Shown here piece by piece: positions 37,651 through 45,314 of a stretch of 64,000 nt of DNA (position 1 is its first letter; each line of letters starts with the position of its first letter). Source of the DNA: Gallionellaceae bacterium (GTDB taxonomy: Bacteria; Pseudomonadota; Gammaproteobacteria; Burkholderiales; Gallionellaceae). Below the pieces are notes generated by a model that was not told the DNA's origin, made no database searches, and saw only the letters and a program-made list of their open reading frames with translations. A program made the position numbers and the translations under genes. The stretch lies in contig DAIDMQ010000028.1 in the NCBI GenBank assembly GCA_027448945.1, positions 1-64,000 on the forward strand. The letters are read 5' to 3'.

Positions 37651-39681
37651 ATGAGCGATATAAACCAAGACAAAAGCCTCGATGCGTTATTGAACGAATT
37701 CCTGCCCGGCAAGGTGGTGCGCAAGGATTTGACCAAGCTGATCAAGGAAGGTGCGAATGTGCCGGTGTATGTGCTGGAGTATTTACTCGGTATGTATTGT
37801 GCCTCTGATGACCAAGCAACCATTGATGCAGGATTAACTAATGTGAAGCGGGTGCTGGCAGAAAACTACGTCCGCCCCGATGAAGCGGAAAAGGTGAAGT
37901 CCAAGATCCGTGAGAGCGGTAGCTATAAGGTGATCGACAAGGTAACGGTCAAGCTGAACGAAAAGCGCGATACTTATGAAGCATTGCTTGCCAACTTGTC
38001 GATCAAGGATGCGGAAATCCCCGATTCCTATGTGCGCAATTTTGAGAAGCTTCTAGTCGGCGGCATTTGGTGCATCATCACGCTGCAATACCGTTACGAG
38101 GAAAATCAAAAGGGATCTCCATTCTCTGTGTCTGAATTAAAGCCGATCCAGATGCCCAACATGGACATGGAAGACCTGTTCAAGTCGCGCAAAGGCTTTA
38201 CAGAAGAACAGTGGATCGACGGATTGATCCGCTCGACAGGGATGGAGCCATCTTGTTTTGATCAACGTGTGAAATGGCACTTATTGGCGCGCATGATTCC
38301 GCTAGTGGAGAACAGCTACAACCTGTGCGAGCTAGGACCGCGCGGTACGGGCAAGAGCCATATCTACAAAGAAATTAGTCCGAACAGTATTCTCGTTTCC
38401 GGCGGACAGACTACGGTTGCGAACCTGTTCTATAACATGGGTTCACGCAAGATCGGCTTGGTCGGATTATGGGATGTGGTCGCGTTTGATGAAGTGGCGG
38501 GTATTAATTTCAAAGAACAGGACGGCGTGCAGATCATGAAGGACTACATGGCCAGCGGGTCGTTCTCGCGCGGTCGCGAGTCCATCAATGCCAGTGCTTC
38601 CATGGTGTTCGTAGGCAACATCAACCAATCAGTTGAGCAGATGGTGAAGACCAGCCATTTACTGGCGCCATTTCCAGAGGCGATGATCGACGCTGCCTTC
38701 TTTGATCGCTTCCATGCGTATGTGCCAGGTTGGGAGATTCCCAAGATGCGTCCGGAATTCTTTACCAACCAGTACGGCATGATTGTGGACTACTTGGCCG
38801 AATGGTTGCGCGAAATGCGCAAACGCAGCTTTGCAGATGCGATCGATAAGTGGTTCAAGTTGGGCAACAACCTGAATCAGCGCGATACGATTGCCGTGCG
38901 CAGAACAGTGTCAGGACTCCTCAAACTGACCTGCCCACATGGCCGGTACGACAAGGAGAGCGTACGCCGTGCATTGGAATACGCACTTGAAACTCGTCGC
39001 CGTGTAAAAGAGCAACTTAAAAAGATTGGTGGCATGGAGTTCTATGACGTCCACTTCAGCTATATCGATTTGGAAGACAGGCAGGAGCATTTTATCTCGG
39101 TGCCGGAGCAGGGGGGCGGATCGCTCATTCCAGATGGCAGGCCAAACCCAGGAACACTGCACACCATCAGTATCGGTGAGAACGGTATGCCAGGCGTGTA
39201 TAGATTGGAGATTCAATCTATCGCCGGTAATGGCAAGGTATCAGTGACTGGCAATAGCTATAGGGAACACTCCAAGGTGGCTTTTGATTACTTTAAGGCC
39301 AACGCTTCAAGGGTCAGCGGGGCGATTAAGCCGGGAGATCACGACTACCATTTACACTTGGTGGAACTTCAAAATTCTGGTGCTCCCGAGGCACTGACAC
39401 TGGCCAGCTTGATTGCGCTGTGCTCAGCAACATTAACCAAGCCGGTTCAATCTCAGATGGTCGTGATGGGTGATATGACGCTTGGCGGGACAATCACTCA
39501 GGCACGTAACCTAGCTGAAAGTTTGCAGGTTGCGTTTGACGCTGGTGCCAAACGCATCCTGTTGCCCATGTCGAGCGTGACCGATATCCCAACTGTGCCG
39601 GGCGAACTGTTCGCCAAATTCCAGACCAGCTTTTATTCTGACCCAATTGATGCGGTGTTCAAGGCGCTGGGAGTGGAGTAG
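37651..39681 (+). CDS. brxL: BrxL, AAA+ protein with Lon-like domain
   Basis: 676 aa. The AAA+ core has Walker A GPRGTGKS at 229-236 and Walker B VVAFDEVAG. The C-terminal region is Lon-like (GDMTLGGTITQ... AKRILLPMSSVTDIP). Aligned without gaps to the Lon of this same window, the catalytic Ser position is Ala581 and the Lys position is Ser624, so it is probably not a protease. BrxL is the DNA-binding restriction factor of type 1 BREX, resembling MCM rings. Last gene of the operon. Confidence 0.95.
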   Translation: MSDINQDKSLDALLNEFLPGKVVRKDLTKLIKEGANVPVYVLEYLLGMYCASDDQATIDAGLTNVKRVLAENYVRPDEAEKVKSKIRESGSYKVIDKVTVKLNEKRDTYEALLANLSIKDAEIPDSYVRNFEKLLVGGIWCIITLQYRYEENQKGSPFSVSELKPIQMPNMDMEDLFKSRKGFTEEQWIDGLIRSTGMEPSCFDQRVKWHLLARMIPLVENSYNLCELGPRGTGKSHIYKEISPNSILVSGGQTTVANLFYNMGSRKIGLVGLWDVVAFDEVAGINFKEQDGVQIMKDYMASGSFSRGRESINASASMVFVGNINQSVEQMVKTSHLLAPFPEAMIDAAFFDRFHAYVPGWEIPKMRPEFFTNQYGMIVDYLAEWLREMRKRSFADAIDKWFKLGNNLNQRDTIAVRRTVSGLLKLTCPHGRYDKESVRRALEYALETRRRVKEQLKKIGGMEFYDVHFSYIDLEDRQEHFISVPEQGGGSLIPDGRPNPGTLHTISIGENGMPGVYRLEIQSIAGNGKVSVTGNSYREHSKVAFDYFKANASRVSGAIKPGDHDYHLHLVELQNSGAPEALTLASLIALCSATLTKPVQSQMVVMGDMTLGGTITQARNLAESLQVAFDAGAKRILLPMSSVTDIPTVPGELFAKFQTSFYSDPIDAVFKALGVE

Positions 39682-39837
39682 AGAGGGAGGTTAGTTGCAC
39701 CGCTCCACACTCCAACAATAAGCTTTGTGAATGTTGTGGTTATATATTTGTAGTAGGATGATTAAAGGGGACGACAGTGGGCACATATTTAATTTTGAAC
39801 GCTGATTTTTTAGATTCAACAAAAAAAGGAGACACTA

Positions 39838-40224
39838 GTGGGTACTTTAGAAAATATTGAAACTGAAAATGGGGCATCAGTGTCCCCTTTGAGATTCAAA
39901 GTGACGGTCTCACAGGCAGAAGCTGAACTTCACGAGCTATTATCACAAGCGAAGCCATATTACCGGTCGCGTCGGCTGATGCACCTAGCTAGACTTGGAT
40001 TGATGGTTGAAAAAGGGCAGTTTACGAATGCCGGCCCTTCACCAATCGTCGCCGCGCAGCCTCTCGTAATCGCAGTAGAAAAAGGTCACCCGACACCCGC
40101 CGCGCCGGATGTAACGAAGCCCTCGCCTGCTACTGAAAGACCGATTCACTACGCAATGATTTCCGAGAACGCAAGCGACGCGATTGGAAACTTGCTCGGA
40201 TCGTTAGATATGAATGGATTTTGA
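39838..40224 (+). CDS. Orphan small protein upstream of the structured-RNA candidate
   Basis: 128 aa from GTG 39838, with AGGAG six bases upstream. An N-terminal helical segment (RFKVTVSQAEAELHELLSQAKPYYRSRRLMHLARLGLMVEKG, about 20-60) is followed by a Pro/Ala/Thr-rich linker and a short acidic tail. The first half resembles a small DNA- or RNA-binding helical unit, but I recognise no family. It lies between brxL and a 0.75-kb region rich in RNA hairpins, possibly its partner. Confidence 0.55.
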   Translation: MGTLENIETENGASVSPLRFKVTVSQAEAELHELLSQAKPYYRSRRLMHLARLGLMVEKGQFTNAGPSPIVAAQPLVIAVEKGHPTPAAPDVTKPSPATERPIHYAMISENASDAIGNLLGSLDMNGF

Positions 40225-40555
40225 GTTTAATTTTACGGCGCCAGATGGATTCCCGCAAAGAAATAGTGGCAATGGAAATCTTTGATACTTACATTATTTC
40301 GTATTCACAGAAAATTCCTTCAATACAGAGTGATTTGCGAAGCCAGTAAACATATGTCTTCCAGTCGATTTTTCAATACTGACCGCCGGGATAATCGCAT
40401 TTGAAAATAGTTGACATCGCCAAATCAAACTGGTGTAATCGTGTAGATTGCTTCGGCACTTCAGTTCATGGACTGTAAATCCACGGCGTTTACCTGCAGG
40501 CGCTAATAAACAGGAATTCAAAAAGTAGTAGGGCGATTAGTCATCGCTGAATCGA
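40225..40555 (+). other. Gene-free leader before the structured-RNA candidate
   Basis: About 330 bases without a convincing gene; an open frame of 75 codons on the minus strand (40294-40521) has no ribosome site or recognisable domain. The stretch is less hairpin-rich than what follows and may hold the RNA's promoter, for instance TTGACA at 40411-40416, or part of its 5' domain. Confidence 0.4.
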
Positions 40556-41280
40556 GTGTGCCATCCGGCTGCTCACCAAGTCCGCTAATGGACTATCAGG
40601 CATTCGTGCCGTTCGCCTTTGTCAGGGCGAGACAATCAGAGTTGAGATAACACCAGTAAAGAAATTAGTAACCCCGATGCGGGCGCACTGATACCCAGAG
40701 TCCTAGTACCCGGAGCCGCAAGGCGTTCGAGTCAGTGGCTTGGTGGTATTTGGATGCGAGGTATCAGGCTGTCTGTCGTACTGCCCAGTCAATGACTGGG
40801 AGTTCAGGCGTAGGGGTAAAAATGGATAAGAAAGTGAAGCCTTAGCAATTGAAAGTCTTATATGACGATAGTAATTAGCACATCACACACCTCACCGCGC
40901 TGCGGATATGAGTTTACAAAACGAGCTGGGTAGTCCGCCGTTTGTATTCCGAGGAAAGAGACGGGGCCGAGAGGCTGAGACACCTGGTGGTAGGGTGTCA
41001 AAAAAGTAAACCGAGTGTGGTTGCACAAGATTCAAAATAAATGGGTAGTGCTGAGATATCAGTGCAGAAGGTGCGGCGTAACAATGCTGCGTAGCTTAGA
41101 AAGCTACAGTTTGGTTTGAAGACAGAAATGTCTCATCAGATTGCCTCCCAAGGGACTTACGTAAATACCGTGTCGAAAGACAGAATTGATACTTTTCCGA
41201 GCTGACGGACAATCAGCCCCACTCTATGATGAGATATGGGTGACAGTGGTTATACAAATGGAGAGTTTGACTGATTCTCC
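40556..41280 (+). ncRNA. Candidate large structured non-coding RNA
   Basis: No open frame of note in about 725 bases, but dense local pairing. Hairpins seen: 40579-40594 (5 bp), 40599-40610 (GGCA/TGCC with a UUCG loop), 40715-40724 (GCAA loop), 40784-40800 (7 bp), 40979-40999 (6 bp), 41073-41090 (7 bp, AACA loop), 41091-41107 (7 bp), 41121-41132 (GAAA loop), 41171-41182 (GAAA loop), 41201-41217 and 41260-41280 (5 bp each). CTGATACC (40688) also pairs at longer range with GGTATCAG (40760), closing a multibranch domain. Strand is assumed from the GNRA/UUCG loops, which are only stable on the plus strand. The class (GOLLD/ROOL-like, intron-derived, or new) is not identified. Confidence 0.6.
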
Positions 41281-41352
41281 CGTGGGATATTCAAACATAC
41301 GGTGATGAAAGGCGGTTGCTGGGCCAACCTAACGGAATACAATGCATCAATT

Positions 41353-42018
41353 TCAGGTACAGCTTGGTCTGTCAAACTTATCAAATAATTCCGCAAGGGC
41401 ATTCGGCGTAACAGGTTCGCTGTATAGTTTTGCTCCAACATAAGTAGCAAATCCCACTGTATTCTCTAAAGTCCAGCTTGACTTGATCGACATGCTAGCA
41501 ATTAACGCACTCAATATTTTGAATTCGGTAAGTGACTGACCTTCATCCAGAACGCACATTCGGTGATCATAGTCGCTATCTGAGGGTAATAATCCAGTCT
41601 TCATTCTAAGGAAATTGTTCGTTACTGCAAAAGCGAAGTCATGATCCTGCCCATTTGATGCCAGATGAGCTGCTTCATGAAGATATGTTTCGCGAAAATG
41701 CTCAGGAGATTCGGCTTTCAAACTATCAATGAACATTAGGGGCCATCTTACATCCCCTTCTAAATATGTTGCTCCGAGCATATTCGACAACTGACAAAAT
41801 ATAATCGGATAATCCGGTATATCGTAATCAATGATCAAGTCACGAAGTTCCTTAATCTGCGAGGCATGTATTTGTCGTTGTTCGATCAGCGCGTGATTAA
41901 ATTGAGTTCCCTCTTCAATCCATATTGGATCATTCCCGTATAAGTATTCTTCAAAATCTGGTATCTCATTAATTTCTATTAGACTAAATATTTGTTGCGC
42001 GGCTAGAGCATTTTTCAT
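41353..42018 (-). CDS. Putative zinc metallopeptidase (HExxH)
   Basis: 221 aa from ATG 42018, which has AAGGA at good spacing; an upstream in-frame ATG at 42057 lacks one. HEAAH in ETYLHEAAHLASNGQDHDFAFAV is a canonical zinc-binding HExxH motif, followed after a short stretch by another His and Asp. No signal peptide or membrane helix is visible, so it would act in the cytoplasm. It is transcribed toward the structured-RNA candidate and divergently from umuD. Substrate unknown; metallopeptidases next to regulators sometimes inactivate a repressor. Confidence 0.6.
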   Translation of the reverse strand: MKNALAAQQIFSLIEINEIPDFEEYLYGNDPIWIEEGTQFNHALIEQRQIHASQIKELRDLIIDYDIPDYPIIFCQLSNMLGATYLEGDVRWPLMFIDSLKAESPEHFRETYLHEAAHLASNGQDHDFAFAVTNNFLRMKTGLLPSDSDYDHRMCVLDEGQSLTEFKILSALIASMSIKSSWTLENTVGFATYVGAKLYSEPVTPNALAELFDKFDRPSCT

Positions 42019-42482
42019 TTCTAAATTCCTTAAAAAGTTATATGGATGAAGAGTCATATCAAACTACGCATCAAGCTCGATATCGAGAACTCTTTCGCAT
42101 TCCAAAATGAGCGATTGGGAAATGTCGGACTGATAGTTTGGGTCAAGCGATTCATCATCTCGTGGACTGCATAAAGCAAAACCTTATTACTACGTGGTGC
42201 CATCTTCTGAACTCTCCGTTTAATAGGGATTTTCGGAAAGTTCTAATACTCCGATTCGCCTCTACCTAATATCACTCTACAGATATTGCTCAAAAAACCT
42301 CGAATTGATTTACCTGTCGCATAGAAATGACTGAGAAGCGCGGCCTCCGACACCTCACAGAAAAATAGGGATTTCCTGATATGCGCTCGGACCATTCTTA
42401 ATTTGTCGGACGACCATCCGGTTGACCAAAGAACGTTCGTTCTGTAGCATTATTCAAACGTTCACTCAGCTCGTTCAAAATC
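42019..42482 (+). promoter_or_regulatory. Divergent intergenic region with CGTTC repeats before umuD
   Basis: About 460 bases between the metallopeptidase gene and umuD. GAACGTTCGTTC at 42431-42442 is followed by AACGTTCACTCAG and CTCGTTCAAAA, so the CGTTC word recurs four times just before the umuD start. This could be an operator; the E. coli-type LexA box (CTGT-N8-ACAG) is not present in complete form. The remainder shows nothing I can name. Confidence 0.4.
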
Positions 42483-42920
42483 ATGCAGCAACCTCGCATC
42501 CAACTTCCAGCACTTAGCTTCCAACCCATCCACCTGCCATTGTTCAGCTACAAGGTGGCCGCTGGATTTCCTTCACCTGCTGATGACTATATAGAAGGTC
42601 GCTTGAGCTTAGATGAACACCTGATCCACCATAAAGATTCAACCTTCTTCGTTCGTGCCAAAGGAAACAGCATGGTCGGCGCTGGGATATTCGATAACGA
42701 TCTACTCATTGTTGATAAATCCCTCACGCCTTCTTCAGGCGATATCGTAATCGCTGTGCTGGATGGTGATTTGACCGTAAAGCGGCTGATCAAGCAGGGG
42801 AGTCGTATCATCCTTAAACCTGAGAACCATCGCTTTAAGGATATAGAGCTTCAAGAAGGGCAAGAGCTACAGGTGTGGGGTGTCGTCACCTCCACAGTAA
42901 AGACCTTCCATAAGGGCTGA
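42483..42920 (+). CDS. umuD: UmuD-like SOS mutagenesis protein
   Basis: 145 aa of the LexA/UmuD S24 peptidase fold. Self-cleavage would occur at Ala27-Gly28 (AAG-FPSPADDY), whereas E. coli UmuD has Cys-Gly. The Ser63 (KGNSMVGAGI) and Lys100 (GDLTVKRL) dyad is intact. Cleaved UmuD' joins UmuC to form DNA polymerase V. It lies 3 bases before umuC. Such pairs are frequent on mobile elements and confer damage-induced mutagenesis. Confidence 0.92.
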   Translation: MQQPRIQLPALSFQPIHLPLFSYKVAAGFPSPADDYIEGRLSLDEHLIHHKDSTFFVRAKGNSMVGAGIFDNDLLIVDKSLTPSSGDIVIAVLDGDLTVKRLIKQGSRIILKPENHRFKDIELQEGQELQVWGVVTSTVKTFHKG

Positions 42921-42923
42921 GCC

Positions 42924-44198
42924 GTGCCCATCGCTCTCGTAGACTGCAACAACTTCTACGTCTCCTGTGAGAGAGTGTTCAATCCTAAGCTCGAAGGTCG
43001 CCCAGTCGTAGTTCTATCGAATAACGATGGTTGTGCAGTTGCCCGTTCGGCCGAGGTCAAAGCCCTAGGCGTCAAGATGGGCGAACCTTGGTTCAAGATG
43101 AAAGACCTCGCCAAACGTCACGGCATCATCGCTTACTCAAGCAACTACACCTTGTACGGTGACCTATCCGCACGCGTCATGTCCATCCTCTCTAACTTCT
43201 CCCCCAAACAAGAGGTCTACTCCATTGATGAGTGTTTTCTGGATCTTGCTGGTTTTGAATCAAGTACCTTGCTGGCCTATGGACAGACCATCAGAAGGGC
43301 GGTGAAGCAGGGCGTAGGTATACCAGTATGTGTCGGTATCGCAGAGAGTAAGACGCTCGCCAAACTGGCTAACCACTGTGCCAAGAAGTCATACGCTGGC
43401 GAAGATGGTGTCTGTGACTTTGGGCGACTCACTAATACTGATCTAAGTGTATTGTTCAGTCGTATACCAGTAGGAGATGTATGGGGAGTAGGGAGGCGCA
43501 TCACCGAGAAACTCGGTGTTATGGGCATTGAGACCGTCGAAGATCTTCGCTGTGCGGACTCGGACTGGATAAGACAGCAGTTCTCCATCGTCGTAGAGCG
43601 GACTGTCAAAGAGCTCAACGGCATTCCATGCATCGAGCTTGAAGATGCCGGAACCCCTAGGCAGCAAATCATGGTCTCCCGTTCCTTTGGTATGCCAGTG
43701 ACAACGCTGGATGAACTAGAGGAATCAGTCGCCTACTTCACAACCCTTGCTTCTGAGAAGCTCCGCCAGGATGGCTCAGTCGCATCGAGTCTGTGTGTAC
43801 ATGTCATGACCAATCCCTTCAGTGAGAGTGAACCGCAATACCACAACTCTAGGGTCGTGCCCTTGGGGCAACCTAGTGATGACACCAACAAGCTCATCAA
43901 AGCATCTTTGAAGGGCTTGAGACAGATGTACCGTCCCGGATATCGTTACAAGAAGACTGGCGTGCTGTTAATGGCATTGCAACCTAAGTCATCAGTCCAG
44001 CCAACCTTGTTCGATGAACCTGAAGAGCAGGCCAAGACCGACCACCTGATGCAGATCATGGACCGGATTAATCAGAAGATGGGGAAGGGGACTTTGACCA
44101 TTGCGGCATCAGGTACGAACAAACGCTGGGCAATGCGTAGGGAGAGCAAGTCGCCTAACTATACGACTGAGTGGAGTGAGTTGCCGGAGGCTTGGTAG
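42924..44198 (+). CDS. umuC: UmuC-like Y-family DNA polymerase subunit
   Basis: 424 aa from GTG 42924. Catalytic acidic residues are in [13 protein letters not shown] and in [10 protein letters not shown]; the helix-hairpin-helix and little-finger regions follow, and a UmuC-type C-terminus ([10 protein letters not shown]) carries a possible beta-clamp motif near residue 357. It should form error-prone polymerase V with UmuD'. Full length. Confidence 0.95.
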   Translation: MPIALVDCNNFYVSCERVFNPKLEGRPVVVLSNNDGCAVARSAEVKALGVKMGEPWFKMKDLAKRHGIIAYSSNYTLYGDLSARVMSILSNFSPKQEVYSIDECFLDLAGFESSTLLAYGQTIRRAVKQGVGIPVCVGIAESKTLAKLANHCAKKSYAGEDGVCDFGRLTNTDLSVLFSRIPVGDVWGVGRRITEKLGVMGIETVEDLRCADSDWIRQQFSIVVERTVKELNGIPCIELEDAGTPRQQIMVSRSFGMPVTTLDELEESVAYFTTLASEKLRQDGSVASSLCVHVMTNPFSESEPQYHNSRVVPLGQPSDDTNKLIKASLKGLRQMYRPGYRYKKTGVLLMALQPKSSVQPTLFDEPEEQAKTDHLMQIMDRINQKMGKGTLTIAASGTNKRWAMRRESKSPNYTTEWSELPEAW

Positions 44199-44243
44199 TG
44201 GTAAGTGCATAACCACCCGCATTGAGGCCGGAGATATGGTGGC

Positions 44244-44486
44244 TTATGAAGCTTTAGCTTTTCGACCGGGTTTTGCAACAGGCGTAATTCCAGCTACCCG
44301 ACAACGTATGCCTTCGATCTTCTGACCCTCAAGGAACAGAGTGGAATGGCAAGTCATGATCTCACCTTTAGCGGCGAGTTCGGTTAAGTAGGTACGCGTT
44401 TGTGAAAGTGATAATCCAGCAGCCGCAGCTATCTCAGCATCAAGCTTCTCACCATTTTTTTGAAGGTATTGCAGGATCTGATTCAC
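44244..44486 (-). CDS. Small winged-helix DNA-binding protein
   Basis: 80 aa from GTG 44486 with AGGA upstream. LQKNGEKLDAEIAAAAGLSLSQTRTYLTELAAKGEIMTC is a clear winged helix-turn-helix (replication-arrest or FUR-like size). It ends with a basic AKPGRKAKAS tail. It converges on umuC. Regulatory target unknown; candidates are the neighbouring umuDC or copper genes. Confidence 0.6.
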   Translation of the reverse strand: MNQILQYLQKNGEKLDAEIAAAAGLSLSQTRTYLTELAAKGEIMTCHSTLFLEGQKIEGIRCRVAGITPVAKPGRKAKAS

Positions 44487-44701
44487 TTGATGTCCTAATC
44501 CAGATTATTAACGTGGAAGATTATACTGAGCCAATGTGGGTTGGTTCAATGCTCATTCAGGTTACTTGCAACGCTCAACCATCGACATATATAGAATTTA
44601 ATGAAAGGCGGCTGCTCGGCCTAAAAGGACAGTGGAATTACTCTTAAATATGTCCGCTGTGCAATCGTCACCGGTCATAGGCTTGCAAATCATTATGAAT
44701 G

Positions 44702-45046
44702 TTATTTGTGGTCAATCTTAACGATGAGCCACTGATTATTTTCGCCTTGTACCAATTCAAAATGCACCTCATCACCCACCTTAAGGTCTTTTGGTATGGC
44801 GTCACGCATCGTGAACCACATGTTCATCGCTGGCCAATTAAGGGTAGCAATCGCGTCGTGCGCGATCTGTACTTTATTAGATTTTGCGTTGATTACTTTC
44901 AGAATGCCCGTGCCTGCATGAGTGGCAGCGGATTCCATCACGATCTGCTGTGCTGTCATGTCGTGATGATGTTCGTGCGACGCCGCTAGGGTTGTTCCGC
45001 TCGATGTGGCAAGTGCGAAGCCAAGGGTGAGAATGAGTTTATTCAT
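44702..45046 (-). CDS. cusF: CusF-like periplasmic copper chaperone, copy 1
   Basis: 114 aa. A signal peptide (to about residue 22) is followed by a His-rich HEHHHDM segment and a CusF fold with Met/Trp copper-site residues (WPAMNMWFTMRDA). It is a near copy of the CusF gene at 52892-53236, with the same length and signal peptide. ATG 45046 is followed upstream by a dead cusA fragment. CusF proteins hand Cu(I)/Ag(I) to CusB. Confidence 0.9.
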   Translation of the reverse strand: MNKLILTLGFALATSSGTTLAASHEHHHDMTAQQIVMESAATHAGTGILKVINAKSNKVQIAHDAIATLNWPAMNMWFTMRDAIPKDLKVGDEVHFELVQGENNQWLIVKIDHK

Positions 45047-45057
45047 GAGACTTCCTT

Positions 45058-45269
45058 TCAGTGAGTTGAGGTTGATGAAGCAAGATTGCGTTGTTTGATC
45101 AGCGCGTTGATAACGGGAATGACTAACAGTGTGAGCACAGCCGATGTCACCATGCCGCCGACCATCGGTGCGGCGATGCGGCGCATCACTTCTTATCAAG
45201 TACCTGCGCTCCAGAGGATGGGTAGCAAGCCTGCCATGATGGCCACCACGGTCATCATCTTGGGGCGAA
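45058..45269 (-). pseudogene. Dead 3' fragment of a second cusA
   Basis: These 212 bases are collinear, without gaps, with the last about 70 codons and stop of the intact cusA (53248-53457), including APMVGGMV. Two adjacent in-frame stops (TGA TAA on the minus strand, at 45193-45198) replace the Gly-Ser before EVMRR. The homology ends abruptly at about 45269. It shares with copy 1 of cusF a duplicated cusA(3')-cusF block. Confidence 0.9.
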
Positions 45270-45314
45270 CATATTACAGAAGTGGGGATGCTGCTAATTG
45301 TATTGATTCCGATG

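Larger units (their letters stand above)
18790..44486. mobile_element. Integrated element carrying BREX (right end unresolved)
   Basis: The left boundary is the tRNA-Ser fragment plus integrase. Inside are a plasmid-type replication module, a type 1 BREX operon with embedded extra genes, a structured-RNA candidate and umuDC. The right end is only a guess: gene content shifts to copper resistance after 44.5 kb, but no matching tRNA-Ser repeat was seen, so the element could end beyond the window and include the copper island. Confidence 0.4.

Noticed and set aside
40556-41340. Group I or group II intron as the identity of the structured region
   Set aside because: A GTGTG word at 40556 resembles a group II 5' end, but I found no domain V hairpin and no group I core; left as unassigned RNA.
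42061-42180. 39-residue reading frame upstream of the metallopeptidase on the minus strand
   Set aside because: It reads like a protein tail (DESLDPNYQSDISQS) but is preceded by three in-frame stops and has no start; at best a remnant.
44402-44647. 81-codon plus-strand frame opposite the wHTH gene
   Set aside because: Antisense to a better-supported gene and built partly from a short repeat.
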